Shown: positions 29,903 through 38,774 of the stretch, one piece after another | Layout: every line of letters begins with the position of its first letter | Position numbering within the stretch: position 1 is the stretch's first letter | Source of the DNA: Staphylococcus schleiferi | Lineage (GTDB): Bacteria; Bacillota; Bacilli; Staphylococcales; Staphylococcaceae | Reading direction: 5' to 3' | Assembly (NCBI RefSeq): GCF_900458895.1 | Contig: NZ_LR962863.1 | Span: 496,001 to 560,000, forward strand | DNA length: 64,000 bases | Position numbers and translations under genes: made by a program | The notes under the pieces: model-generated | Databases searched by the model: none | What the model saw: the letters and a program-made list of their open reading frames with translations, nothing else | Told to the model about the DNA's origin: nothing

Positions 29903-29941
29903 AGGTAGGACGATGGAATCTAATCCATTTCAGTCCTACCT
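29903..29941 (+). terminator. Terminator downstream of the small membrane protein
   Basis: AGGTAGGAC pairs with GTCCTACCT, with an inner ATGGA/TCCAT pairing, followed by TTTTT. Confidence 0.8.
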
Positions 29942-30165
29942 TTTTTATCGACAAGTTCGCGCTATCTGACTAGCTTTGAATTCTTTATAGATAGCGGTTT
30001 ATATTTTTATCTTTATGTGTAAGTTATCTTCTTTTGTTTTAAAATACGTGTGTACAAAAAACTTTTCCAATAAATAAGTTAAATGATAAATAACTTAAAA
30101 AGTTGTTGATTATTAATTATAAAAATATTATACTATAATAATCAAATAGAAAAGGAAGTGTCCGA

Positions 30166-30909
30166 ATGGAAAAGTTTAAAAAAGTTTTTATGCTTGTCGT
30201 ACTTCTTTTAGCCATGGTTCCTGTTATTTTCTCACAGGGCAGTTTTACAGCAAAGGCCAATAGTGGAATCTATCCGATTAACGGCTCTGATAAGGCACCT
30301 CATAATATTGTGGGAAGACTTGATTTTAAAAATGGTCACTCTGGTACAGGCTTTGTCATTGGTAAAAATACTGTCGCTACAAATAGACATGTTGCGAATA
30401 ATTTTAAAGGTAAAGATAGTGGCACGTTTAAGTTAGCGTTCAATCAAAAGAATAATGGCCCTAAGTCATTAGGTGATTTTAGTGTAGTAAGTGTTAAATT
30501 TGCGCCAAATCAAAATGATGATGTTGCGATTTTAACAGTTGTTCCTAAAAATGGTAATAAAAATGTTGGTGAAGTCGTTAAACCAGCGAATATTGTTGAT
30601 GCAGATTTTATCGATAAAAACTGGCTTGGAACAGCAAACAACCAATTACATATTGCAGGTTATCCAAATTTAGGAGATCGAAACATTATGTGGGGTTCAG
30701 ACGGAAAAATTTTAGATTTCGCTTTTAATAGTAATCGTACTTATAAATCTGATATTCTTGCAAGTCCAGGTGCATCAGGTTCACCGTTATTTAATAAAAA
30801 TAACCAAGTTGTGGGTATTAACAGTAGTTTTTATGCAGATGATCCTAAAGTAAGCGGTGGCTTTTTATTTAAAGAAGATCTATTGCAATTTGTATTAGAT
30901 AACAGATAG
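30166..30909 (+). CDS. Secreted serine protease of the V8/Spl (S1B) family
   Basis: 247 residues. A signal peptide (KKVFMLVVLLLAMVPVIF) with likely cleavage after AKA at about residue 31 precedes a chymotrypsin-like fold. Catalytic triad: His75 (ATNRHVANN), Asp119 (QNDDVAILTV), Ser204 (SPGASGSPLF). Glutamyl endopeptidases and exfoliative toxins carry a His in the segment equivalent to VVGINSSFYAD; here Asn219-Ser220-Ser221 stand there, so Glu specificity is doubtful and a Spl-like enzyme is more likely. Start follows AAGGAAGTGTCCGA. The mature protein is short and lacks the V8 repeat tail. It is monocistronic with AT-rich flanks. Function in host-protein cleavage is family-based inference. 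Confidence 0.88.
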   Translation: MEKFKKVFMLVVLLLAMVPVIFSQGSFTAKANSGIYPINGSDKAPHNIVGRLDFKNGHSGTGFVIGKNTVATNRHVANNFKGKDSGTFKLAFNQKNNGPKSLGDFSVVSVKFAPNQNDDVAILTVVPKNGNKNVGEVVKPANIVDADFIDKNWLGTANNQLHIAGYPNLGDRNIMWGSDGKILDFAFNSNRTYKSDILASPGASGSPLFNKNNQVVGINSSFYADDPKVSGGFLFKEDLLQFVLDNR

Positions 30910-30969
30910 AATCCTTATAAACAATTAGAATCGTAATGACATATCATACAAAGTCGATGGTATGAAAAA

Positions 30970-31145
30970 GTCGGGACATCAATCCTCAAAAATAGCGCTA
31001 AGATGATTTTTAATCGAAAATCGTCTCAGCGCTTCTTTTTTATGATAAAAACTCGCTTACCGAGGGGACAGCCTCATCGCGTTTCTGTTTCAATTAAGCC
31101 AAATTGAGATGAGGCTTCAGTCCCTAAGCAAGCGAATCTATGGGG
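30970..31145 (+). repeat. Modular palindromic repeat, copy C
   Basis: Starts GGGACATCAATCCTC, followed by the 40-base palindrome at 30994-31033, TTATGATAAAAAC, a shortened CCGAGGGGACAGCCTC block, and the 3' block (AATTAAGCCAAATTGAGATG, CCCTAAGCAAGCG). Located between the protease gene and the 3' end of the convergent sda operon, so it may end both transcripts. Confidence 0.7.
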
Positions 31146-31213
31146 GAGAGTGGATTAAAAATTTTTGTCTCGTCCCATTTGATTTTTAGGTTGTTGTTCA
31201 ACCTGCAAATTAA

Positions 31214-32113
31214 TTAAGAGAATATTTCTTTTTTCTGTGCATGTCCAAAGATCTTTTCTTTGATTGCTTGTCCAGTCGGTGTTCCAGCTAGACCGCCGAT
31301 TCCTGTTTCGCGTAATGAAGCTGGTAAGTTTCGGCCCACTTTGTCCATTGCCATAATGACTTCGTCCACAGGAATACGGCTTTCAACGCCTGCTAAAGCT
31401 AAATCTGCAGAAATGAGCCCGTTACCTGAACCAATCGCATTACGCATAACACAAGGGATTTCAACTAAGCCAGCAACTGGATCACAAACAAGTCCAAGTA
31501 AGTTACTAAGACTGATAGCAATTGCATGACCTGCTTGTTGAGGTGTACCTCCGAACACTTCGACTGCAGCGGCTGCAGCAATGGCTGAAGCTGTACCCAC
31601 TTCAGCTTGGCATCCACCAGTAGCACCTGCTACCGAGGCATTGTTTGCAATAATCATACCGCACATCGAGGCAGCAAATAGAAATTGGAGCATTTGTTCA
31701 TTGCTTAACTCATGAGAAGCTTCTAATTTGAAGAGCACACCCGGTATTGTTCCTGAAGAACCCGCTGTAGGGGTCGCACAAATAATTCCCATTGCTGCAT
31801 TGACTTCATTTGTAGCAATCGCTCCTTTGACCGCCGTCATCATATCGTAACCTGATAACGCTTGATGAGTTTGATTATATTCATGAACTTTAATGGCATC
31901 TTGACCAGTATAGCCTGTGACACTTTTAACGCCTTTACCCGTTGTTCCTTTTTCAACAGCATCTCGCATTGTATCTAAATTTTGTTGCATCATATCGAGG
32001 ACTTCTTCTCTAGACATGCCGCGTGTAGACATCTCCTGCGCAATCATAATTTCTGCAAAAGTTGTGTCGTGTTGTTCAGCATACGTAATTAATTCTTCCA
32101 TAGTATCAAACAT
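31214..32113 (-). CDS. sdaAA: L-serine dehydratase, iron-sulfur-dependent, alpha subunit
   Basis: Deaminates L-serine to pyruvate and ammonia, using a [4Fe-4S] cluster. 299 residues from ATG 32113, placed by GGAGGG just upstream; a frame extension upstream is ignored. Cluster cysteines lie in CATPTAGSSGTIPG, GGCQAEVGTA and CDPVAG. Downstream of the beta subunit and the PfoR-like permease, all minus strand, spacing 14 and 15 bases, one operon. The two-subunit form is typical of Gram-positives. Confidence 0.94.
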   Translation of the reverse strand: MFDTMEELITYAEQHDTTFAEIMIAQEMSTRGMSREEVLDMMQQNLDTMRDAVEKGTTGKGVKSVTGYTGQDAIKVHEYNQTHQALSGYDMMTAVKGAIATNEVNAAMGIICATPTAGSSGTIPGVLFKLEASHELSNEQMLQFLFAASMCGMIIANNASVAGATGGCQAEVGTASAIAAAAAVEVFGGTPQQAGHAIAISLSNLLGLVCDPVAGLVEIPCVMRNAIGSGNGLISADLALAGVESRIPVDEVIMAMDKVGRNLPASLRETGIGGLAGTPTGQAIKEKIFGHAQKKEIFS

Positions 32114-32127
32114 AGAAATCCCTCCAT

Positions 32128-32805
32128 TTATTGTATATATGAAAAGTTTAAGCAAGGATAAGCCGTTTTTAATGAAGTTAATAATGATTCATCAATGGGC
32201 TTATTTAAATGTAGTGCTAGAAGACAACGACCTGCATTCATCGTTTTAATTTCTTCATTAATATCTACTTCTTTTTCGACAAGTTGATTGATCAAATGAT
32301 TCACTTCAGATATCGTACATTCGCCATCAATAACGAGAATATTCGGTGTATGTGACATGAGAATACACATTTGATTGACGTGGATACTTTTCACTTTAAA
32401 TGCGCCACCACCAATAGAAATTCCATTTAATTCGACGTGACGCGAGCCGTGATCTAATTGAATTAAGGCGCAATTCGGATGTTCCCCTAAACTCGTTCCA
32501 GGTTCTTCAATAAATTCAAAGTCAATACCCTGTTCTTTAGCAATTTTTGTAGAGGATTTAATACGTGGGTCAGATGTATTGAAATTAAGTAAGCCTCCGA
32601 TGATTGCTAAATCTGTCCCATGACCACGGTGTGTTTCTGCGAAAGATTCGTAATAATGTACTTTAATTTTTTCAGGTGTATCACCTAGAATTGCGCGTGC
32701 AGCTTTTCCGATTTTAACGGCGCCTGCTGTATGTGAACTTGAAGGGCCCATCATTACTGGACCAATAATATCGAATGCACTTTGATAATCTTTTGTACGA
32801 GCCAT
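32128..32805 (-). CDS. sdaAB: L-serine dehydratase, iron-sulfur-dependent, beta subunit
   Basis: 225 residues starting MARTKDYQSAFDIIGPVMMG; the GPSSSHTAGAVKIGK motif is diagnostic, and the C-terminal 75 residues form an ACT-type regulatory domain (VKSIHVNQMCILMSHTPN). ATG 32805 is ten bases after GGAGT; the upstream GTG at 32817 overlaps the ribosome site. Middle gene of the operon. Confidence 0.93.
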   Translation of the reverse strand: MARTKDYQSAFDIIGPVMMGPSSSHTAGAVKIGKAARAILGDTPEKIKVHYYESFAETHRGHGTDLAIIGGLLNFNTSDPRIKSSTKIAKEQGIDFEFIEEPGTSLGEHPNCALIQLDHGSRHVELNGISIGGGAFKVKSIHVNQMCILMSHTPNILVIDGECTISEVNHLINQLVEKEVDINEEIKTMNAGRCLLALHLNKPIDESLLTSLKTAYPCLNFSYIQ

Positions 32806-32820
32806 AATGCGTTTCACTCC

Positions 32821-33852
32821 TTAACTAGTTTGTTGTTTTAATTGAGGTGTATGCACATTGAATGTAAGTCGTTTTTTGCTAATAAATGTACTGATGATAT
32901 AACTTAAAAGGATGCTAATGATTGCGACAACAACAATCGTAATGGCTGTGCGCAATGCATCATTAAAGCCTAGGGCAACAATCGGACCTGCAATTGGCGT
33001 TGCCATACCTGGTTGATTGACGACAATACCCATATAAGTGATGAATAAGCCGTTGACCATGCCTACAATTGCGTTCGTACCATATAGCTGAATGGGATAT
33101 TTTGCAATGATATCAATTTGTGTGAGGGGTTCAATAGCGACTGCAAATGCTTTACCAGAGTTACCAATTTTTAATTTTTTAAACAGTACAAAGTTTGCAA
33201 ACGAGCTACCCATACATCCTAGGGCTCCGATTGCCATTGGAATACCTGTTAAACCGAGTAAACTTGTGAAAACCATCGAACTGAGCGGTGTCATACCTAC
33301 AACAGGTACAATCGCACCTATAACAAGTGCAAGCGCATAAGGGTTATTATCACCAACAGCAGTTACCGCAGAACCAATTTGTTTAAGAACAGCGATCACG
33401 CTTGGTGAAACGAGAGATGCAACCCCATAAGCTAAAGCAGGGGAGACTAAAATAACGACAATCAAATCTAAACCTTCCGGAACATATTTTTCTATAGCTT
33501 TAATTCCAAAACCGACGATATAAGCTGCGATAAATGCAGGTAAAAGTTTAAAATCATATAACACCAAACCGGTTAATACCGCAAAGACAGGGTTGATACC
33601 AAACTTTAAGCAAGTCAAAATACCTACTGCAACCCCGCTTAAGCTACCCGCAATTTCTCCTAATTTGATAAAGTATTCCAAGTGTAATACACCACCGATG
33701 GCATACTTTAAAAACGCTTCAGGTAAAAATGATGCACATGCTGCACCCGATAAGGCTTGTAAGCTGACTTTACCGTTTGGTGCAAATTTTAAGAATAATG
33801 TCATCGCCAATAAGACGACCAGTAGTGTTCCAATTCCTAAAATAAAATCCAT
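32821..33852 (-). CDS. PTS EIIC type-2-like (PfoR-like) permease, probable serine-linked
   Basis: 343 residues, about ten helices, PTS_EIIC_2/PfoR family (SGAACASFLPEAFLKYAIGGVL, GDNNPYALALVIGAIVPVVGMTPLS). First gene of the operon with the two serine dehydratase subunits. This linkage suggests uptake of serine or a related amino acid, but that is inference from context. Ribosome site AAGGAAAAG precedes ATG 33852. Paralogous to the gene at 15.1 kb and to the truncated one at 38.0 kb. Confidence 0.8.
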   Translation of the reverse strand: MDFILGIGTLLVVLLAMTLFLKFAPNGKVSLQALSGAACASFLPEAFLKYAIGGVLHLEYFIKLGEIAGSLSGVAVGILTCLKFGINPVFAVLTGLVLYDFKLLPAFIAAYIVGFGIKAIEKYVPEGLDLIVVILVSPALAYGVASLVSPSVIAVLKQIGSAVTAVGDNNPYALALVIGAIVPVVGMTPLSSMVFTSLLGLTGIPMAIGALGCMGSSFANFVLFKKLKIGNSGKAFAVAIEPLTQIDIIAKYPIQLYGTNAIVGMVNGLFITYMGIVVNQPGMATPIAGPIVALGFNDALRTAITIVVVAIISILLSYIISTFISKKRLTFNVHTPQLKQQTS

Positions 33853-34316
33853 AACTTTTCCTTCTCTCTTAATTTGCTTTTTAAGTTTTGGATAGCTATC
33901 AAAACACCCTCATCATAAAGGCATTTTAGATGCTGTGCAAGCCCTTACATTATACTAAAAATGCAATTTTTCATGTTGTTAACATAATTAATTATATATT
34001 TATATAGATTGTGAAAATGAATGTAGTGTTTAATTGTTCATAATACTAAAATTTATCTAAGTATTTCACATTAAAGTTTTAATACGATAAATCAAATTGA
34101 TTTAATATGACATATTTGTGAATTAATAAAAGTTTAAATATTATTAATTTTCAATCTTATAAAATTACTCAATTTGAATCAAAATACTGCAATAAGTAGT
34201 GAGTGATAAATTATGATAATTATGTGAATGGAATCACAAAAATGATGAAATTAAGTTGGATTAGGTGTATAATACAAATAGGGAAAGGAAAGCAATAATT
34301 AAAGGATGTGTTAAAA
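33853..34316. other. Divergent regulatory region of the sda operon and a small HTH gene
   Basis: Very AT-rich. On the minus strand TATAAT at 33949-33954 is a likely -10 of the sda operon, about 100 bases before the first start codon. On the plus strand TATAAT at 34268-34273 is a likely -10 for the HTH gene. Between them I see no gene or clear structure. Confidence 0.45.
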
Positions 34317-34496
34317 ATGAGAAAAGCAATTTTAGAACTAATCCGTTCTAACCAAAGTTGTTACGAAATTTACATTCATACTGGTGTAAGCCAAGGTATT
34401 ATTTCAGACATCCGCTCTGGCTATCGTACATTAGATGATATTAGTTTACGTGACGCTGAACGCCTTTACGATTATGCGCAACTCGTTGCTGCATAA
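34317..34496 (+). CDS. Small helix-turn-helix protein
   Basis: 59 residues starting MRKAILELIRSNQSCYEIYI. A helix-turn-helix is readable in SCYEIYIHTGVSQGIISDIRSG, where YEIYIHTGVSQGIIS corresponds to the turn and recognition helix of XRE-like folds. ATG 34317 lies behind AAAGGATGTGTTAAAA, with TATAAT 44 bases upstream. Such short stand-alone HTH proteins may be regulators or antirepressors; the target is unknown. Monocistronic with its own terminator. Confidence 0.7.
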   Translation: MRKAILELIRSNQSCYEIYIHTGVSQGIISDIRSGYRTLDDISLRDAERLYDYAQLVAA

Positions 34497-34569
34497 TATT
34501 TAAAATATGAGAATACTAACCGAGAGAGAATAAGAGAATAGATGGAAAAGCATATACTCATAAAACCAT

Positions 34570-34616
34570 AGACCTTTCAAACTGGTACGTTTCAAATGTT
34601 CCGTTTAGAAAGGTCT
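34570..34616 (+). terminator. Terminator of the small HTH gene
   Basis: AGACCTTTC pairs with GAAAGGTCT, with further pairing inside (AAACTGG/CCGTTT), then TTTAATTTTG. Confidence 0.7.
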
Positions 34617-34722
34617 TTTAATTTTGTCTATATCGAATATAAGAAGATAAGGTAATGGAAAAAGCAAGATATTACACGTTTGTCATGCCATTCTGGGATA
34701 ATACTTATAAGGGGGAAGCATG

Positions 34723-35568
34723 ATGAAAATCGGTACTTTATCAGATATCCATTTTGATCGACATCAACAATTACGGATGGAAGATTATATTGAAGCGCTA
34801 GCGCAGTTGACGCGTCAAAAAGCGTTAGACATGCTGATTATTGCAGGTGATATTTCCAATCACCATAGCACTACATTGCGCTTTATCGCACAGTTGACTG
34901 ATAAAGTTGAGTGTAGCGTGTATTTTATTCCAGGCAATCACGATATTTGGCGTCAAGCTGATGAAACAATCACTTCGGAAGAAATTTTAGCTTTATATAC
35001 AGCGCATCCCCAGTGCCTCATCAATCAACCGCTTGAATTAGGACAATATGTCATCGTTGGCCATATGGGTTGGTATGATTATCGCTATGCAAGTGACAAA
35101 TATACTTTGGAGAAATTGGAAAAAGGGAAGCATTACGGGGCGACATGGCAAGATAAAGTCCATACGAATTTTGAACAATCTGATCAGATGCTATCCAAAC
35201 GTTTTGCAGAATCAGTGTTCCATCAATTAGAGCCTTATCAACATCATAAAGTTATTTTAGTCACACATGTTGTAACACATCCGAAATTCGTTGTCCCTTT
35301 ACCGCATCGGATTTTCGATTTTTTCAACGGTTTTATTGGGACACAAGATTTTGATTGTATTTATGAAAACTATGACGTGGCGTACAGTGTGATGGGGCAT
35401 GTTCATTTTAGAAAAAGATACACCGAAAATGGCACGACGTATCTTTGTCCTTGTCTTGGCTATCCGCGAGAATGGAGAGGTGGCGATCTCTACACAGAAC
35501 TCAAAGACGCATTGCAAATGATTGAGCTTCCAGATAGTGATAATCAACACGATTCCAAGCATGTGTAA
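34723..35568 (+). CDS. Metallophosphoesterase
   Basis: 281 residues of the calcineurin-like phosphoesterase superfamily. All five metal-binding blocks are visible: SDIHFD, IAGDISNHH, GNHDIW, VTHVV and GHVHF. Start at the second ATG (34723), six bases after GGGGGA. Substrate (phosphodiester, nucleotide or phosphoprotein) cannot be deduced. Monocistronic; convergent to aldA. Confidence 0.88.
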   Translation: MKIGTLSDIHFDRHQQLRMEDYIEALAQLTRQKALDMLIIAGDISNHHSTTLRFIAQLTDKVECSVYFIPGNHDIWRQADETITSEEILALYTAHPQCLINQPLELGQYVIVGHMGWYDYRYASDKYTLEKLEKGKHYGATWQDKVHTNFEQSDQMLSKRFAESVFHQLEPYQHHKVILVTHVVTHPKFVVPLPHRIFDFFNGFIGTQDFDCIYENYDVAYSVMGHVHFRKRYTENGTTYLCPCLGYPREWRGGDLYTELKDALQMIELPDSDNQHDSKHV

Positions 35569-35671
35569 TATAAAAGTATGTCATTGGCCTTGTCACAGCA
35601 TTTAAATTATAGTAATAAATAGATTGCAAAAGCGTAAGCGTATGTAAAATACAGTGGATAACGATAAAAAA

Positions 35672-35706
35672 ACGACGGAATCAAGTGCACTACAAGATTC
35701 CGTCGT
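35672..35706. terminator. Bidirectional terminator between metallophosphoesterase and aldA
   Basis: ACGACGGAATC and GATTCCGTCGT pair perfectly around a 13-base loop, with A-rich sequence on the left and T-rich on the right, serving both convergent genes. Confidence 0.8.
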
Positions 35707-35765
35707 TCTATTTATTTTAGGAGAGCGTTATTAAATTATTATTCACACAAGTTGTTTCAAGTTAT

Positions 35766-37253
35766 TTAGTAAAGACCTTTTGTTTCGTTGCTAATGTCTA
35801 TATAAATATTTTTAACTTGTTGATAGTTTGCAATGGCATCTTTATAAGTTTCACGACCAATACCTGATTTTTTGTAGCCTCCGAATGGCGCACCTTCAGG
35901 AACTTGGTTATACGTGTTGACCCATACACGACCTGTACGGACATTTTTAGCTACATTTAATGCACGGTTGATATTTGTTGAGAAAACACCACCAGCTAAG
36001 CCGTATTCAGAGTCATTAGCGATTTGAATCGCTTCTTCATCGTCTTTCACTTTAATAATTGTTAATACAGGACCAAAGATTTCTTCTTGCGCTAATTTAT
36101 TTTTATTATCTTTCACTTCGATTAGTGTAGGTTCAAAGAAATGACCTTTATCTAATCCGTTATCAGTTAAACGGTGACCGCCGACAAGAATATTGGCATC
36201 ATTTTCTTTCGCATAGTCGATATAACCTTGAATTTTATCGATTTGTGCTTGGCCTGTTTGAGAACCCATTTGTGTTGCACTATCAAGTGGATCGCCAACT
36301 CGAATTTGTTTAAATGCTTCAACAAGTCGTGGTACAAGTGTGTCATAAATTTTTTCATGCACAAGTAAACGAGAACCTGCACTACATACTTCACCTTGGT
36401 TGAATAAGATACCGAGTTGGATGCCTTCTAAAGCTAAATCTAGGTTTGCGTCATCTAAAATAATATTGGCACTTTTACCACCAAGTTCAAGTGTTGCGGG
36501 TACGATACGTTTTGCACCTGCTTCTGCAACTTGATAACCCACATCAGTAGAACCAGTGAATGATAATTTGTCGACACCTTCATGATTGAAAATCGCGTTA
36601 CCAGATTCTGAACCTTTACCTGTTACGACGTTGACAACACCTGCTGGTAAAACTTCTTGGAAGATTTTAGCCAGTTCAATTAAACTTAGCGGTGTCGAAG
36701 AAGAAGGTTGAATAACGACTGTGTTACCAGCAGCTAAAGCTGGACCTAATTTCCATGAAGCAAGTAACATTGGGAAGTTCCATGCAACGACAGCACCGAC
36801 AACACCAATGGGTTCGTGTTGAATAATGCTCATAACATTGTCTTCAATATTGTTGAGAGAACCTTCATCCGTATCCACAACACTTGCGAAATATTGGTAA
36901 TGGCGTGCTGCAGAAGGAATGTCGATATTTGCAGACTCACGAATTGCTTTACCTGTATTTAATGTTTCAATTGTCGCAAAATGATCTTTTTTCTCCATTA
37001 ATTTATCATGGATTTGACGTAATAAATTTGAACGTTCTTGTTTTGATTTGCGGCTCCATTCTGGAAATGCGTCTTGCGCTGCTTTAACAGCTTTATCGAC
37101 GTCTTGTTCATTGGCTTTAGCGACTTTTGCTAAAACTTCGCCTGTTGCTGGATTGCTGACATCTAAGTACTCGCCAGATTCTGGCTTTACAAATTCTCCG
37201 CCAATAAACAGTTCATATTGATCAGAAACATAATCCTTAACATTGATACCCAT
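35766..37253 (-). CDS. aldA: Aldehyde dehydrogenase (AldA-like)
   Basis: NAD-dependent oxidation of aldehydes to acids. 495 residues from ATG 37253 behind GGAGGCAATATT; the frame extends further upstream without support. Catalytic Cys in [10 protein letters not shown] and general-base Glu in [10 protein letters not shown]; cofactor motif [13 protein letters not shown] and SFTGSTDVG. Sequence and length closely resemble the S. aureus AldA protein as I remember it. Substrate not certain. Monocistronic. Confidence 0.9.
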   Translation of the reverse strand: MGINVKDYVSDQYELFIGGEFVKPESGEYLDVSNPATGEVLAKVAKANEQDVDKAVKAAQDAFPEWSRKSKQERSNLLRQIHDKLMEKKDHFATIETLNTGKAIRESANIDIPSAARHYQYFASVVDTDEGSLNNIEDNVMSIIQHEPIGVVGAVVAWNFPMLLASWKLGPALAAGNTVVIQPSSSTPLSLIELAKIFQEVLPAGVVNVVTGKGSESGNAIFNHEGVDKLSFTGSTDVGYQVAEAGAKRIVPATLELGGKSANIILDDANLDLALEGIQLGILFNQGEVCSAGSRLLVHEKIYDTLVPRLVEAFKQIRVGDPLDSATQMGSQTGQAQIDKIQGYIDYAKENDANILVGGHRLTDNGLDKGHFFEPTLIEVKDNKNKLAQEEIFGPVLTIIKVKDDEEAIQIANDSEYGLAGGVFSTNINRALNVAKNVRTGRVWVNTYNQVPEGAPFGGYKKSGIGRETYKDAIANYQQVKNIYIDISNETKGLY

Positions 37254-37464
37254 AATATTGCCTCCTTTTAGTTCAACATTATAAAAAGCGTTATATTTTT
37301 GTGTTGTGAATTCATTGGTGAGCGACTTTTTAAAATGTTCCAAAACAAATCTTTCATAGTCTTATTTTAAATCGATATGTCTAAAAGGTAAATTAATCTG
37401 ACTCATTAAGAAAAATGTGCCTTTCGAAAGGCGGTAAAATGATTGATGCGTAAGACGGGGTAAT

Positions 37465-37640
37465 AAAAAAACAAGCCTCCATAAAAGGAGGCTTGCATAC
37501 TGGGGAAAGAGAAGTTAAACCGTATCAACGGCTCATGCTTCTAAACATTGTAGTCATGAGTTTTTTATGGAAGACTCATGTTAGAAAATGACTGACACCT
37601 TAGTTAGGTAATGAATTCAATTGTTTAATATGATTACTCT
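37465..37640 (-). ncRNA. Candidate small RNA with intrinsic terminator
   Basis: On the minus strand, a hairpin CATGAGT/ACTCATG (37555-37580) is followed by a pyrimidine-rich single-stranded stretch (ACTTCTCTTTCCCCAG, about 37501-37516) and a perfect terminator CAAGCCTCC/GGAGGCTTG (37472-37495) with a run of T. No reading frame precedes it in this orientation. The hairpin / CU-rich linker / terminator layout resembles staphylococcal regulatory RNAs. The 5' end at about 37640 is a guess. Confidence 0.35.
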
Positions 37641-37987
37641 TGAGGAAAAATGAACAATCAAATTTACCTGTGACACTTCATCTTATCAGAGATGTGTGAG
37701 AAGTATCTGCAAGCAATTATAGCTGAGTTCCAAACTTTTGTAAATAGGAAACATTTCGATTTGTAAAAATTTATCATTCTCGAGTCTGAGAAAAAGTCCG
37801 TACTCTTGTCGGATGTGTCATGAAAAATCAAGGGGTATACTGTACATAGAACAGTAAATCAATATTCCCATTAGATAAACTGTTCACACTCATCTCAGTG
37901 TAAGTATACTTGATCACCCCGATAAAAAATCAAGTATCCTAAACCTCCTTTAAAGATAAGATAAGTTAAGCCTTAGTCGCCGTTGAA
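37641..37987. other. Gene-free stretch before the truncated PTS-IIC gene
   Basis: No supported gene. The in-frame sequence before 37988 meets a stop at 37967, and no N-terminal half of the PTS-IIC-like gene is recognisable in any frame. Confidence 0.4.
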
Positions 37988-38674
37988 GTGAGTCGATTAT
38001 ATGCATCTAAAACAAAAATCGATATCATTGTCTCTCCATTTTTAACATTAGTGATAGGTGGCGTTGTGGCAAAGTTTTTAGGCCCTTTTCTAAATCAAAT
38101 GATGCGTGCCATTGGAAGAGTGATTGTTATCTCTACAGAGCAGCAACCATTTTTAATGGGAATTTTAGTTGCGGTTATCTTTGGATTGTGTCTGACTGCA
38201 CCGATTTCCAGCGCTGCGTTAGTCTTGATGCTTGATTTATCAGGATTAGCAGCAGGTGCAGCAACAATCGGATGTGTCTGTCAGATGGTTGGTTTTGCTG
38301 TTACAGGCTATAAAGATAACGGCATCAGTGGTTTGATTTCAATTGGGATTGGAACAAGTATGTTGCAGGTATCAAATATTTTATTAAAACCATTCATTCT
38401 TATCCCACCTACACTCGCAAGCGCAATCATTGCACCGATTATGACAACAATGTTTCCGATGACCAATAATGCGGCAGATGCAGGAATGGGAACGAGTGGC
38501 TTTGTTGGTCAAATTATGACGATACATACGATGGGAAGTCAATTAGATACATGGATACGTATTGCTGTCTTCCACTTTATTTTACCTATCGCAGTGACTT
38601 ATGTGATTTATCATTTTATGCGTAAGCGTCAATGGATTCACGATGGGGATCAAAAGTTAAATGTAAGTGAGTAA
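37988..38674 (+). pseudogene. PTS EIIC type-2-like membrane protein, 5'-truncated
   Basis: 228 residues aligning with the C-terminal two thirds of the PTS_EIIC_2/PfoR family (KTKIDIIVSPFLTLVIGG, LMLDLSGLAAGAATIGCVCQ, TNNAADAGMGTSGFVGQIMT). The family usually needs about 340 residues and begins with several helices missing here. The GTG used as start has no ribosome site, and an in-frame stop lies seven codons upstream. I read this as a remnant whose first third was deleted. The remaining codons are intact, so the loss may be recent or the remnant may be under a new start. Confidence 0.7.
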
Positions 38675-38716
38675 AATATCTTTAAAATTTTGTGAATGTT
38701 AAAACACGTATATCTT

Positions 38717-38740
38717 TTTAAAGCGCTTTCTTGTTACAAT
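38717..38740 (+). promoter_or_regulatory. cre-like site and -10 of the anion permease
   Basis: TTTAAAGCGCTTTCT (38717-38731) matches WTGNAANCGNWNNCW except for one position, and contains the strong AAAGCGCTTT core. TACAAT follows at 38735-38740, so bound CcpA would block the promoter. Confidence 0.5.
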
Positions 38741-38774
38741 AAGGTTAAAGATCTCAACAAAGGGGGCGCCATGT

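Noticed and set aside
37988..38674. Intact short PTS-IIC gene
   Set aside because: Lacks the first third of the family, has no ribosome site, and an in-frame stop lies just upstream.
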